Below are positions 1 through 15,000 of a stretch of DNA of 64,000 nucleotides, piece by piece (position 1 is the stretch's first letter; each line of letters begins with the position of its first letter). Both the position numbers and the translations under genes were made by a program. The notes beneath the pieces were generated by a model, which ran no database searches, was not told the origin of the DNA, and saw nothing but the letters and a program-made list of their open reading frames with translations. This DNA is from Arenicola marina (taxonomy: Eukaryota; Annelida; Polychaeta; Arenicolidae), in assembly GCA_964019135.1 (NCBI GenBank), contig OZ025258.1:806001-870000 (forward strand), given 5' to 3'.

Positions 1-3000
1 ACGGAGAAGACTGTGAAGCCAGCCAGGATACTGGTGGCCGAGTTCACCAGGGCCACAATCATGGCGCTCCTGGCACACAAAGCACAGATATACGGTACAC
101 AGGACGGAGAAGACTGTGAAGCCGGCCAGGATACTGGTGGCCGAGTTCACCAGGGCCACAATCATGGCGCTCCTGGCACACAAAGAACAGATATACGGTA
201 CACAGGACGGAGAAGACTGTGAAGCCAGCCAGGATACTGGTGGCCGAGTTCACCAGGGCCACAATCATGGCGCTACTGGCACACAAAGCACAGATATACG
301 GTACACAGGACGGAGAAGACTGTGAAGCCGGCCAGGATACTGGTGGCCGAGTTCACCAGGGCCACAATCATGGCGCTCCTGGCACACAAAGCACAGATAT
401 ACGGTACACAGGACGGAGAAGACTGTGAAGCCGGCCAGGATACTGGTGGCCGAGTTCACCAGGGCCACAATCATGGCGCTCCTGGCCCACAAAGCACAGA
501 TATACGGTACACAGGACGGAGAAGACTGTGAAGCCAGCCAGGATACTGGTGGCCGAGTTCACCAGGGCCACAATCATGGCGCTCCTGGCACACAAAGCAC
601 AGATATACGGTACACAGGACGGAGAAGACCGTGAAACCGGCCAGGATACTGGTGGCCGAGTTCACCACGGCCACAATCATGGCGCTCCTGGCACACAAAG
701 CACAGATATACGGTACACAGGACGGAGAAGACTGTGAAGCCAGCCAGGATACTGGTGGTCGAGTTCACCAGGGCCACAATCATGGCGCTCCTGGCACACA
801 AAGCACAGATATACGGTACACAGGACGGAGAAGACCGTGAAACCGGCCAGGATACTGGTGGCCGAGTTCACCAGGGCCACAATCATGGCGCTCCTGGCAC
901 ACAAAGCACAGATATACGGTACACAGGACGGAGAAGACTGTGAAGCCGGCCAGGATACTGGTGGCCGAGTTCACCAAAGCCACAAGCATGGCGCTCCTGG
1001 CACACAAAGCACAGATATACGGTACACAGGACGGAGAAGACTGTGAAGCCAGCCAGGATACTGGTGGCCGAGTTCACCAGGGCCACAATCATGGCGCTCC
1101 TGGCACACAAAGCACAGATATACGGTACACAGGACGGAGAAGACTGTGAAGCCGGCCAGGATACTGGTGGCCGAGTTCACCAGGGCCACAATCATGGCGC
1201 TCCTGGCCCACAAAGCACAGATATACGGTACACAGGACGGAGAAGACTGTGAAGCCGGCCAGGATACTGGTGGCCGAGTTCACCAGGGCCACAATCATGG
1301 CGCTCCTGGCCCACAAAGCACAGATATACGGTACACAGGACGGAGAAGACCGTGAAGCCGGCCAGGATACTGGTGGCCGAGTTCACCACGGCCACAATCA
1401 TGGCGCTCCTGGCACACAAAGCACAGATATACGGTACACAGGACGGAGAAGACTGTGAAGCCGGCCAGGATACTGGTGGCCGAGTTCACCACGGCCACAA
1501 TCATGGCGCTCCTGGCACACAAAGCACAGATATACGGTACACAGGACGGAGAAGACCGTGAAGCCGGCCAGGATACTGGTGGCCGAGTTCACCAGGGCCA
1601 CAATCATGGCGCTCCTGGCACACAAAGCACAGATATACGGTACACAGGACGGAGAAGACTGTGAAGCCGGCCAGGATACTGGTGGCCGAGTTCACCAAAG
1701 CCACAATCATGGCGCTCCTGGCACACAAAGCACAGATATACGGTACACAGGACGGAGAAGACCGTGAAGCCGGCCAGGATACTGGTGGCCGAGTTCACCA
1801 GGGCCACAATCATGGCGCTCCTGGCCCACAAAGCACAGATATACGGTACACAGGACGGAGAAGACTGTGAAGCCGGCCAGGATACTGGTGGCCGAGTTCA
1901 CCACGGCCACAATCATGGCGCTCCTGGCACACAAAGCACAGATATACGGTACACAGGACGGAGAAGACTGTGAAGCCGGCCAGGATACTGGTGGCCGAGT
2001 TCACCACGGCCACAATCATGGCGCTCCTGGCACACAAAGCACAGATATACGGTACACAGGACGGAGAAGACTGTGAAGCCGGCCAGGATACTGGTGGCCG
2101 AGTTCACCAGGGCCACAATCATGGCGCTCCTGGCACACAAAGCACAGCTATACGGTACACAGGACGGAGAAGACTGTGAAGCTGGCCAGGATACTGGTGG
2201 CCGAGTTCACCAGGGCCACAATCATGGCGCTCCTGGCCCACAAAGCACAGATATACGGTACACAGGACGGAGAAGACTGTGAAGCCGGCCAGGATACTGG
2301 TGGCCGAGTTCACCAGGGCCACAATCATGGCGCTCCTGGCCCACAAAGCACAGATATACGGTACACAGGACAGAGAAGACCGTGAAGCCGGCCAGGATAC
2401 TGGTGGCCGAGTTCACCAGGGCCACAATCATGGCGCTCCTGGCACACAAAGCACAGATATACGGTACACAGGACAGAGAAGACCGTGAAGCCGGCCAGGA
2501 TACTGGTGGCCGAGTTCACCAGGGCCACAATCATGGCGCTCCTGGCCCACAAAGCACAGATATACGGTACACAGGACGGAGAAGACTGTGAAGCCGGCCA
2601 GGATACTGGTGGCCGAGTTCACCAGGGCCACAATCATGGCGCTCCTGGCCCACAAAGCACAGATATACGGTACACAGGACAGAGAAGACCGTGAAGCCGG
2701 CCAGGATACTGGTGGCCGAGTTCACCAGGGCCACAATCATGGCGCTCCTGGCACACAAAGCACAGATATACGGTACACAGGACGGAGAAGACTGTGAAGC
2801 CGGCCAGGATACTGGTGGCCGAGTTCACCAGGGCCACAATCATGGCGCTCCTGGCACACAAAGCACAGATATACGGTACACAGGACGGAGAAGACTGTGA
2901 AGCCGGCCAGGATACTGGTGGCCGAGTTCACCAGGGCCACAATCATGGCGCTCCTGGCACACAAAGCACAGATATACGGTACACAGGACGGAGAAGACTG

Positions 3001-6000
3001 TGAAGCCGGCCAGGATACTGGTGGCCGAGTTCACCAGGGCCACAATCATGGCGCTCCTGGCCCACAAAGCACAGATATACGGTACACAGGACGGAGAAGA
3101 CTGTGAAGCCGGCCAGGATACTGGTGGCCGAGTTCACCAGGGCCACAATCATGGCGCTCCTGGCCCACAAAGCACAGATATACGGTACACAGGACAGAGA
3201 AGACCGTGAAGCCGGCCAGGATACTGGTGGCCGAGTTCACCAGGGCCACAATCATGGCGCTCCTGGCACACAAAGCACAGATATACGGTACACAGGACGG
3301 AGAAGACTGTGAAGCCGGCCAGGATACTGGTGGCCGAGTTCACCAGGGCCACAATCATGGCGCTCCTGGCACACAAAGCACAGATATACGGTACACAGGA
3401 CGGAGAAGACTGTGAAGCCGGCCAGGATACTGATGGCCGAGTTCACCAGGGCCACAATCATGGCGCTCCTGGCACACAAAGCACAGATATACGGTACACA
3501 GGACAGAGAAGACCGTGAAGCCGGCCAGGATACTGGTGGCCGAGTTCACCAGGGCCACAATCATGGCGCTCCTGGCACACAAAGCACAGATATACGGTAC
3601 ACAGGACGGAGAAGACTGTGAAGCCGGCCAGGATACTGGTGGCCGAGTTCACCAGGGCCACAATCATGGCGCTCTTGGCACACAAAGCACAGATATACGG
3701 TACACAGGACGGAGAAGACTGTGAAGCCGGCCAGGATACTGGTGGCCGAGTTCACCAGGGCCACAATCATGGCGCTCCTGGCACACAAAGCACAGATATA
3801 CGGTACACAGGACGGAGAAGACTGTGAAGCCGGCCAGGATACTGGTGGCCGAGTTCACCAGGGCCACAATCATGGCGCTCTTGGCACACAAAGCACAGAT
3901 ATACGGTACACAGGACGGAGAAGACTGTGAAGCCGGCCAGGATACTGGTGGCCGAGTTCACCAGGGCCACAATCATGGCGCTCCTGGCACACAAAGCACA
4001 GATATACGGTACACAGGACGGAGAAGACTGTGAAGCCGGCCAGGATACTGGTGGCCGAGTTCACCAGGGCCACAATCATGGCGCTCTTGGCACACAAAGC
4101 ACAGATATACGGTACACAGGACGGAGAAGACTGTGAAGCCGGCCAGGATACTGGTGGCCGAGTTCACCAGGGCCACAATCATGGCGCTCCTGGCCCACAA
4201 AGCACAGATATACGGTACACAGGACAGAGAAGACCGTGAAGCCGGCCAGGATACTGGTGGCCGAGTTCACCAGGGCCACAATCATGGCGCTCCTGGCACA
4301 CAAAGCACAGATATACGGTACACAGGACGGAGAAGACTGTGAAGCCGGCCAGGATACTGGTGGCCGAGTTCACCAGGGCCACAATCATGGCGCTCTTGGC
4401 ACACAAAGCACAGATATACGGTACACAGGACGGAGAAGACTGTGAAGCCGGCCAGGATACTGGTGGCCGAGTTCACCAGGGCCACAATCATGGCGCTCCT
4501 GGCACACAAAGCACAGATATACGGTACACAGGACGGAGAAGACTGTGAAGCCGGCCAGGATACTGGTGGCCGAGTTCACCAGGGCCACAATCATAGCGCT
4601 CCTGGCACACAAAGCACAGATATACGGTACACAGGACGGAGAAGACCGTGAAGCCGGCCAGGATACTGGTGGCCGAGTTCACCACGGCCACAATCATGGC
4701 GCTCCTGGCACACAAAGCACAGATATACGGTACACAGGACAGAGAAGACCGTGAAGCCGGCCAGGATACTGGTGGCCGAGTTCACCAGGGCCACAATCAT
4801 GGCGCTCCTGGCACACAAAGCACAGATATACGGTACACAGGACGGAGAAGACTGTGAAGCCGGCCAGGATACTGGTGGCCGAGTTCACCAGGGCCACAAT
4901 CATGGCGCTCCTGGCCCACAAAGCACAGATATACGGTACACAGGACAGAGAAGACCGTGAAGCCGGCCAGGATACTGGTGGCCGAGTTCACCAGGGCCAC
5001 AATCATGGCGCTCCTGGCACACAAAGCACAGATATACGGTACACAGGACGGAGAAGACTGTGAAGCCGGCCAGGATACTGGTGGCCGAGTTCACCAGGGC
5101 CACAATCATGGCGCTCTTGGCACACAAAGCACAGATATACGGTACACAGGACGGAGAAGACTGTGAAGCCGGCCAGGATACTGGTGGCCGAGTTCACCAG
5201 GGCCACAATCATGGCGCTCCTGGCACACAAAGCACAGATATACGGTACACAGGACGGAGAAGACTGTGAAGCCGGCCAGGATACTGGTGGCCGAGTTCAC
5301 CAGGGCCACAATCATGGCGCTCCTGGCACACAAAGCACAGATATACGGTACACAGGACGGAGAAGACTGTGAAGCCAGCCAGGATACTGGTGGCCGAGTT
5401 CACCACGGCCACAATCATGGCGCTCCTGGCACACAAAGCACAGATATACGGTACACAGGACGGAGAAGACTGTGAAGCCGGCCAGGATACTGGTGGCCGA
5501 GTTCACCAGGGCCACAATCATGGCGCTCCTGGCACACAAAGCACAGATATACGGTACACAGGACGGAGAAGACTGTGAAGCCAGCCAGGATACTGGTGGC
5601 CGAGTTCACCAGGGCCACAATCATGGCGCTCCTGGCACACAAAGCACAGATATACGGTACACAGGACGGAGAAGACTGTGAAGCCGGCCAGGATACTGGT
5701 GGCCGAGTTCACCAGGGCCACAATCATGGCGCTCCTGGCCCACAAAGCACAGATATACGGTACACAGGACAGAGAAGACCGTGAAGCCGGCCAGGATACT
5801 GGTGGCCGAGTTCACCAGGGCCACAATCATGGCGCTCCTGGCACACAAAGCACAGATATACGGTACACAGGACGGAGAAGACTGTGAAGCCGGCCAGGAT
5901 ACTGGTGGCCGAGTTCACCACGGCCACAATCATGGCGCTCCTGGCCCACAAAGCACAGATATACGGTACACAGGACGGAGAAGACTGTGAAGCCAGCCAG

Positions 6001-9000
6001 GATACTGGTGGCCGAGTTCACCAGGGCCACAATCATGGCGCTCCTGGCACACAAAGCACAGATATACGGTACACAGGACGGAGAAGACTGTGAAGCCAGC
6101 CAGGATACTGGTGGCCGAGTTCACCAGGGCCACAATCATGGCGCTCCTGGCACACAAAGCACAGATATACGGTACACAGGACAGAGAAGACCGTGAAGCC
6201 GGCCAGGATACTGGTGGCCGAGTTCACCAGGGCCACAATCATGGCGCTCCTGGCACACAAAGCACAGATATACGGTACACAGGACGGAGAAGACTGTGAA
6301 GCCGGCCAGGATACTGGTGGCCGAGTTCACCACGGCCACAATCATGGCGCTCCTGGCACACAAAGCACAGATATACGGTACACAGGACGGAGAAGACTGT
6401 GAAGCCAGCCAGGATACTGGTGGCCGAGTTCACCAGGGCCACAATCATGGCGCTCCTGGCACACAAAGCACAGATATACGGTACACAGGACGGAGAAGAC
6501 TGTGAAGCCAGCCAGGATACTGGTGGCCGAGTTCACCACGGCCACAATCATGGCGCTCCTGGCGCACAAAGCACAGATATACGGTACACAGGACGGAGAA
6601 GACTGTGAAGCCGGCCAGGATACTGGTGGCCGAGTTCACCAGGGCCACAATCATGGCGCTCCTGGCACACAAAGCACAGATATACGGTACACAGGACGGA
6701 GAAGACTGTGAAGCCGGCCAGGATACTGGTGGCCGAGTTCACCAGGGCCACAATCATGGCGCTCCTGGCACACAAAGCACAGATATACGGTACACAGGAC
6801 GGAGAAGACTGTGAAGCCGGCCAGGATACTGGTGGCCGAGTTCACCAGGGCCACAATCATGGCGCTCCTGGCACACAAAGCACAGATATACGGTACACAG
6901 GACGGAGAAGACTGTGAAGCCGGCCAGGATACTGGTGGCCGAGTTCACCAGGGCCACAATCATGGCGCTCCTGGCACACAAAGCACAGATATACGGTACT
7001 CAGGACGGAGAAGACTGTGAAGCCGGCCAGGATACTGGTGGCCGAGTTCACCAGGGCCACAATCATGGCGCTCATGGCACACAAAGCACAGATATACGGT
7101 ACACAGGACGGAGAAGACTGTGAAGCCGGCCAGGATACTGGTGGCCGAGTTCACCAGGGCCACAATCATGGCGCTCCTGGCACACAAAGCACAGATATAC
7201 GGTACACAGGACGGAGAAGACTGTGAAGCCGGCCAGGATACTGGTGGCCGAGTTCACCAGGGCCACAATCATGGCGCTCCTGGCACACAAAGCACAGATA
7301 TACGGTACTCAGGACGGAGAAGACTGTGAAGCCGGCCAGGATACTGGTGGCCGAGTTCACCAGGGCCACAATCATGGCGCTCATGGCACACAAAGCACAG
7401 ATATACGGTACACAGGACGGAGAAGACTGTGAAGCCGGCCAGGATACTGGTGGCCGAGTTCACCAGGGCCACAATCATGGCGCTCCTGGCCCACAAAGCA
7501 CAGATATACGGTACACAGGACGGAGAAGACTGTGAAGCCGGCCAGGATACTGGTGGCCGAGTTCACCACGGCCACAATCATGGCGCTCCTGGCACACAAA
7601 GCACAGATATACGATACACTGGACGGAGAAGACTGTGAAGCCAGCCAGGATACTGGTGGCCGAGTTCACCAGGGCCACAATCATGGCGCTCCTGGCACAC
7701 AAAGCACAGATATACGGTACACAGGACGGAGAAGACTGTGAAGCCGGCCAGGATACTGGTGGCCGAGTTCACCACGGCCACAATCATGGCGCTCCTGGCC
7801 CACAAAGCACAGATATACGGTACACAGGACGGAGAAGACTGTGAAGCCAGCCAGGATACTGGTGGCCGAGTTCACCAGGGCCACAATCATGGCGCTCCTG
7901 GCACACAAAGCACAGATATACGGCACACAGGACGGAGAAGACCGTGAAACCGGCTAGGATACTGGTGGCCGAGTTCACCAGGGCCACAATCATGGTGCTC
8001 CTGGCACACAAAGCACAGATATACGGTACACAGGACGGAGAAGACTGTGAAGCCGGCCAGGATACTGGTGGCCGAGTTCACCACGGCCACAATCATGGCG
8101 CTCCTGGCACACAAAGCACAGATATACGGTACACAGGACGGAGAAGACTGTGAAGCCGGCCAGGATACTGGTGGCCGAGTTCACCAGGGCCACAATCATG
8201 GCGCTCCTGGCACACAAAGCACAGATATACGGTACACAGGACGGAGAAGACTGTGAAGCCGGCCAGGATACTGGTGGCCGAGTTCACCACGGCCACAATC
8301 ATGGCGCTCCTGGCACACAAAGCACAGATATACGGTACACAGGACGGAGAAGACTGTGAAGCCGGCCAGGATACTGGTGGCCGAGTTCACCAGGGCCACA
8401 ATCATGGCGCTCCTGGCACACAAAGCACAGATATACGGTACACAGGACGGAGAAGACTGTGAAGCCGGCCAGGATACTGGTGGCCGAGTTCACCAGGGCC
8501 ACAATCATGGCGCTCCTGGCACACAAAGCACAGATATACGGTACTCAGGACGGAGAAGACTGTGAAGCCGGCCAGGATACTGGTGGCCGAGTTCACCACG
8601 GCCACAATCATGGCGCTCCTGGCACACAAAGCACAGATATACGGTACACAGGACGGAGAAGACTGTGAAGCCGGCCAGGATAATGGTGGCCGAGTTCACC
8701 AGGGCCACAATCATGGCGCTCCTGGCACACAAAGCACAGATATACGGTACACAGGACGGAGAAGACTGTGAAGCCGGCCAGGATACTGGTGGCCGAGTTC
8801 ACCAGGGCCACAATCATGGCGCTCCTGGCACACAAAGCACAGATATACGGTACACAGGACGGAGAAGACTGTGAAGCCGGCCAGGATACTGGTGGCAGAG
8901 TTCACCAGGGCCACAATCATGGCGCTCCTGGCACACAAAGCACAGATATACGGTACACAGGACGGAGAAGACTGTGAAGCCGGCCAGGATACTGGTGGCC

Positions 9001-9058
9001 GAGTTCACCAGGGCCACAATCATGGCGCTCCTGGCACACAAAGCACAGATATACGGTA
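1..9058 (-). repeat. 103-bp tandem array built on the SLC6 TM7 exon (about 88 units)
   Basis: The period is exactly 103 bp throughout, with no visible insertion or deletion. The array runs off the left edge. On the minus strand each unit is a 72-nt TM7 coding cassette plus a 31-nt spacer beginning gtgtacc and ending tgccag or gggccag. Common variants are scattered in mosaic fashion: GCC/GCT, ACA/ACG, TCC/TCT, CTG/GTG/TTG. The right edge lies within gtacc, where the unit's tail diverges from the unique intron that leads to exon 6. Open frames on both strands here are products of the repeat. Confidence 0.97.
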
Positions 9059-12000
9059 CGGTCAGCTCAACACTAGAATATACATATCGCTTACCACATA
9101 ACCTCGGTGTATATGCGCTACTCGATGTACGGATATACTGCTCACGTCAATTTTGTTGCCATTTAACAGGAATATGAAACATAATGTTGTGGCACTGACC
9201 TGAATATGCGAGACTCCTGCTTGCTGTAACTGGCGAAAGCGATCATTGAGCCGAAGCCGATTCCAATGGAGTTAAAGTTCTGGGCAGCGGCGTACACCCA
9301 CACCTAAAAAGGAATGACGCACACCCACGCGTGAAGAAAAGGCATGACGTACACCTACATCTAGAAATGAATGACGTACACATACAAGGAAAGGAATGAC
9401 GTACACCCACGCATGAAAAAAGGCATGACGTACACCCACACCTAGAGAGGAATGCCGTACACCCGCACATAGAAAGGAAAGACGTACACCCACACCTAGA
9501 AAAGAATGACATACACCCACACCTACAAAGAAATGACATACACCATCACCTAGAAAGGAATGACGTACACCTATGCATAGAGAAGAATAACGTACCCACA
9601 GATAAGAAAGAATATAACAATAGAGCGAGTCAGCGGGGCGTTAGGCCATTGGCTATTGGCCCGCCATCAAGCTGTAGCAGCCCGACATCAAGCTGTAGCA
9701 GCCCGACATCAAGCTGTAGCAGCCCGACATCAAGCTGTAGCAGTCCGCCATCAAGCTGTAGCAGCCCGACATCAAGCTGTAGCAGCCCGACATCAAGCTG
9801 TAGCAGTCCGACATCAAGCTGTAGCAGCCCGACATCAAGCTGTAGCAGCCCGACATCAAGCTGTAGCAGCCCGACATCAAGCTGTAGCAGTCCGCCATCA
9901 AGCTGTAGCAGCCCGACATCAAGCTGTAGCAGCCCGCCAATTTTCGGGCTGCTACATGTTGATGAAGGGACAATAAAATGTCTAACGCCATGCACAACTC
10001 GCGCTATTATTTTATTACGAGTTAAAGTGAAATTCTAGTTTACCTCAAATATGTGCTGGGCGTTAACATGTCTTCTTGCTTCTTTGGTTTAATTCGCATA
10101 CAACGTTCCAAGTAAAATGTTTAGCACTTACAAGCCTTCCCAGATAGTGTGAGCCAGTCGCCTTCTTTACATCATATCAGTATATATCAGTATGTCGTAA
10201 GAAACGGCACGCGCTAGCATGATTGTGGCACGCGCTAACCGAGGCGGGCCATTTAAATCGATGTCCTAACGAGTTGACCTACCGGGTCGTTAGGGGCTAC
10301 GTCTCTACAGACTGGAGCCTACCTCGGCGTCCTTCCAACTGGGTATGTACACGATGACAGTAGCTGACCTACGGGGTCGTTAGGGGCTACGTCTCTACAG
10401 GCTGGAGCCTACCTCGGCGTCCTTCCAACTGGGTAAGTACATGATGGCAGTAGCTGACCTACGGGGTCGTTAGGGGCTACGTCTCTACAGGCTGGAGCCT
10501 ACCTCGGCGTCCTTCCAACTCGGTATGTACATGATGGCAGTAGCTGACCTACGGGGTCGTTAGGGGCTACGTCTCTACAGGCTGGAGCCTACCTCGGCGT
10601 CCTTCCAACTGGGTATGTACATGATGGCAGTAGCTGACCTACGGGGTCGTTAGGGGCTACGTCTCTACAGGCTGGGGCCTACCTCGGCGTCCTTCCAACT
10701 GGGTATGTACATGATGGCAGTAGCTGACCTACGGGGTCGTTAGGGGCTACGTCTCTACAGGCTGGAGCCTACCTCGGCGTCCTTCCAACTGGGTATGTAC
10801 ATGATGGCAGTAGCTGACCTACGGGGTCGTTAGGGGCTACGTCTCTACAGGCTGGAGCCTACCTCGGCGTCCTTCCAACTGGGTATGTACATGATGGCAG
10901 TAGCTGACCTACGGGGTCGTTAGGGGCTACGTCTCTACAGGCTGGAGCCTACCTCGGCGTCCTTCCAACTGGGTATGTACATGATGGCAGTAGCTGACCT
11001 ACGGGGTCGTTAGGGGCTACGTCTCTACAGGCTGGGGCCTACCTCGGCGTCCTTCCAACTGGGTATGTACATGATGGCAGTAGCTGACCTACGGGGTCGT
11101 TAGGGGCTACGTCTCTACAGGCTGGAGCCTACCTCGGCGTCCTTCCAACTGGGTATGTACATGATGGCAGTAGCTGACCTACGGGGTCGTTAGGGGCTAC
11201 GTCTCTACAGGCTGGGGCCTACCTCGGCGTCCTTCCAACTGGGTATGTACATGATGGCAGTAGCTGACCTACGGGGTCGTTAGGGGCTACGTCTCTACAG
11301 GCTGGAGCCTACCTCGGCGTCCTTCCAACTGGGTATGTACATGATGGCAGTAGCTGACCTACGGGGTCGTTAGGGGCTACGTCTCTACAGGCTGGGGCCT
11401 ACCTCGGCGTCCTTCCAACTGGGTATGTACATGATGGCAGTAGCTGACCTACGGGGTCGTTAGGGGCTACGTCTCTACAGGCTGGAGCCTACCTCGGCGT
11501 CCTTCCAACTAGGTATGTACATGATGGCAGTAGCTGACCTACGGGGTCGTTAGGGGCTACGTCTCTACAGGCTGGAGCCTACCTCGGCGTCCTTCCAACT
11601 AGGTATGTACATGATGGCAGTAGCTGACCTACGGGGTCGTTAGGGGCTACGTCTCTACAGGCTGGAGCCTACCTCGGCGTCCTTCCAACTGGGTATGTAC
11701 ATGATGGCAGTAGCTGACCTACGGGGTCGTTAGGGGCTACGTCTCTACAGACTGGAGCCTACCTCGGCGTCCTTCCAACTAGGTATGTACATGATGGCAG
11801 TAGCTGACCTACGGGGTCGTTAGGGGCTACGTCTCTACAGGCTGGAGCCTACCTCGGCGTCCTTCCAACTCGGTATGTACACGATGGCAGTAGCTGACCT
11901 ACGGGGTCGTTAGGGGCTACGTCTCTACAGGCTGGAGCCTACCTCGGCGTCCTTCCAACTAGGTATGTACATGATGGCAGTAGCTGACCTACGGGGTCGT

Positions 12001-15000
12001 TAGGGGCTACGTCTCTACAGGCTGGAGCCTACCTCGGCGTCCTTCCAACTCGGTATGTACATGATGGCAGTAGCTGACCTACGGGGTCGTTAGGGGCTAC
12101 GTCTCTACAGGCTGGAGCCTACCTCGGCGTCCTTCCAACTGGGTATGTACATGATGGCAGTAGCTGACCTACGGGGTCGTTAGGGGCTACGTCTCTACAG
12201 ACTGGAGCCTACCTCGGCGTCCTTCCAACTAGGTATGTACATGATGGCAGTAGCTGACCTACGGGGTCGTTAGGGGCTACGTCTCTACAGGCTGGAGCCT
12301 ACCTCGGCGTCCTTCCAACTCGGTATGTACACGATGGCAGTAGCTGACCTACGGGGTCGTTAGGGGCTACGTCTCTACAGGCTAGAGCCTACCTCGGCGT
12401 CCTTCCAACTAGGTATGTACATGATGGCAGTAGCTGACCTACGGGGTCGTTAGGGGCTACGTCTCTACAGGCTGGAGCCTACCTCGGCGTCCTTCCAACT
12501 AGGTATGTACATGATGGCAGTAGCTGACCTACGGGGTCGTTAGGGGCTACGTCTCTACAGGCTGGAGCCTACCTCGGCGTCCTTCCAACTGGGTATGTAC
12601 ATGATGGCAGTAGCTGACCTACGGGGTCGTTAGGGGCTACGTCTCTACAGGCTGGAGCCTTCCTCGGCGTCCTTCCAACTGGGTATGTACATGATGGCAG
12701 TAGCTGACCTACGGGGTCGTTAGGGGCTACGTCTCTACAGGCTGGAGCCTTCCTCGGCGTCCTTCCAACTGGGTATGTACATGATGGCAGTAGCTGACCT
12801 ACGGGGTCGTTAGGGGCTACGTCTCGACAGGCTGGAGCCTACCTCGGCGTCCTTCCAACTAGGTATGTACATGATGGCAGTAGCTGACCTACGGGGTCGT
12901 TAGGGGCTACGTCTCTACAGGCTGGGGCCTACCTCGGCGTCCATCCAACTGGGTATGTACATGATGGCAGTAGCTGACCTACGGGGTCGTTAGGGGCTAC
13001 GTCTCTACAGGCTGGGGCCTACCTCGGCGTCCTTCCAACTGGGTATGTACATGATGGCAGTAGCTGACCTACGGGGTCGTTAGGGGCTACGTCTCTACAG
13101 ACTGGAGCCTACCTCGGCATCCTTCGAACTGGGTATGTACACGATGACAGTAGCTGACCTACGGGGTCGTTAGGGGCTACGTCTCTACAGGCTGGAGCCT
13201 ACCTCGGCGTCCTTCCAACTGGGTATGTACATGATGGCAGTAGCTGACCTACGGGGTCGTTAGGGGCTACGTCTCTACAGGCTGGAGCCTACCTCGGCGT
13301 CCTTCCAACTAGGTATGTACATGATGGCAGTAGCTGACTTACGGGGTCGTTAGGGGCTACGTCTCTACAGGCTGGAGCCTACCTCGGCGTCCTTCCAACT
13401 GGGTATGTACATGATGGCAGTAGCTGACCTACGGGGTCGTTAGGGGCTACGTCTCTACAGACTGGAGCCTACCTCGGCGTCCTTCCAACTGGGTATGTAC
13501 ATGATGGCAGTAGCTGACCTACGGGGTCGTTAGGGGCTACGTCTCTACAGGCTGGAGCCTACCTCGGCGTCCTTCCAACTGGGTATGTACATGATGGCAG
13601 TAGCTGACCTACGGGGTCGTTAGGGGCTACGTCTCTACAGGCTGGAGCCTACCTCGGCGTCCTTCCAACTAGGTATGTACATGATGGCAGTAGCTGACCT
13701 ACGGGGTCGTTAGGGGCTACGTCTCTACAGGCTGGAGCTTACCTCGGCGTCCTTCCAACTGGGTATGTACATGATGGCAGTAGCTGACCTACGGGGTCGT
13801 TAGGGGCTACGTCTCTACAGGCTGGAGCCTACCTCGGCGTCCTTCCAACTGGGTATGTACACGATGGCAGTAGCTGACCTACGGGGTCGTTAGGGGCTAC
13901 GTCTCTACAGGCTGGAGCCTACCTCGGCGTCCTTCCAACTGGGTATGTACATGATGGCAGTAGCTGACCTACGGGGTCGTTAGGGGCTACGTCTCTACAG
14001 GCTGGAGCCTACCTCGGCGTCCTTCCAACTAGGTATGTACATGATGGCAGTAGCTGACCTACGGGGTCGTTAGGGGCTACGTCTCTACAGGCTGGAGCTT
14101 ACCTCGGCGTCCTTCCAACTGGGTATGTACATGATGGCAGTAGCTGACCTACGGGGTCGTTAGGGGCTACGTCTCTACAGGCTGGAGCCTACCTCGGCGT
14201 CCTTCCAACTGGGTATGTACATGATGGCAGTAGCTGACCTACGGGGTCGTTAGGGGCTACGTCTCTACAGGCTGGAGCCTACCTCGGCGTCCTTCCAACT
14301 CGGTATGTACATGATGGCAGTAGCTGACCTACGGGGTCGTTAGGGGCTACGTCTCTACAGGCTGGAGCCTACCTCGGCGTCCTTCCAACTGGGTATGTAC
14401 ATGATGGCAGTAGCTGACCTACGGGGTCGTTAGGGGCTACGTCTCTACAGGCTGGAGCCTACCTCGGCGTCCTTCCAACTGGGTATGTACATGATGGCAG
14501 TAGCTGACCTACGGGGTCGTTAGGGGCTACGTCTCTACAGGCTGGAGCCTACCTCGGCGTCCTTCCAACTGGGTATGTACATGATGGCAGTAGCTGACCT
14601 ACGGGGTCGTTAGGGGCTACGTCTCTACAGGCTGGGGCCTACCTCGGCGTCCTTCCAACTAGGTATGTACATGATGGCAGTAGCTGACCTACGGGGTCGT
14701 TAGGGGCTACGTCTCTACAGGCTGGGGCCTACCTCGGCGTCCTTCCAACTGGGTATGTACATGATGGCAGTAGCTGACCTACGGGGTCGTTAGGGGCTAC
14801 GTCTCTACAGGCTGGGGCCTACCTCGGCGTCCTTCCAACTGGGTATGTACATGATGGCAGTAGCTGACCTACGGGGTCGTTAGGGGCTACGTCTCTACAG
14901 GCTGGAGCCTACCTCGGCGTCCTTCCAACTAGGTATGTACACGATGGCAGTAGCTGACCTACGGGGTCGTTAGGGGCTACGTCTCTACAGGCTGGAGCCT

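Noticed and set aside
1-9058. Dscam-like array of mutually exclusive exons
   Set aside because: Cassettes are near-identical and separated by only 31 nt, too short for separate splicing. Kept as a repeat with a testable question.
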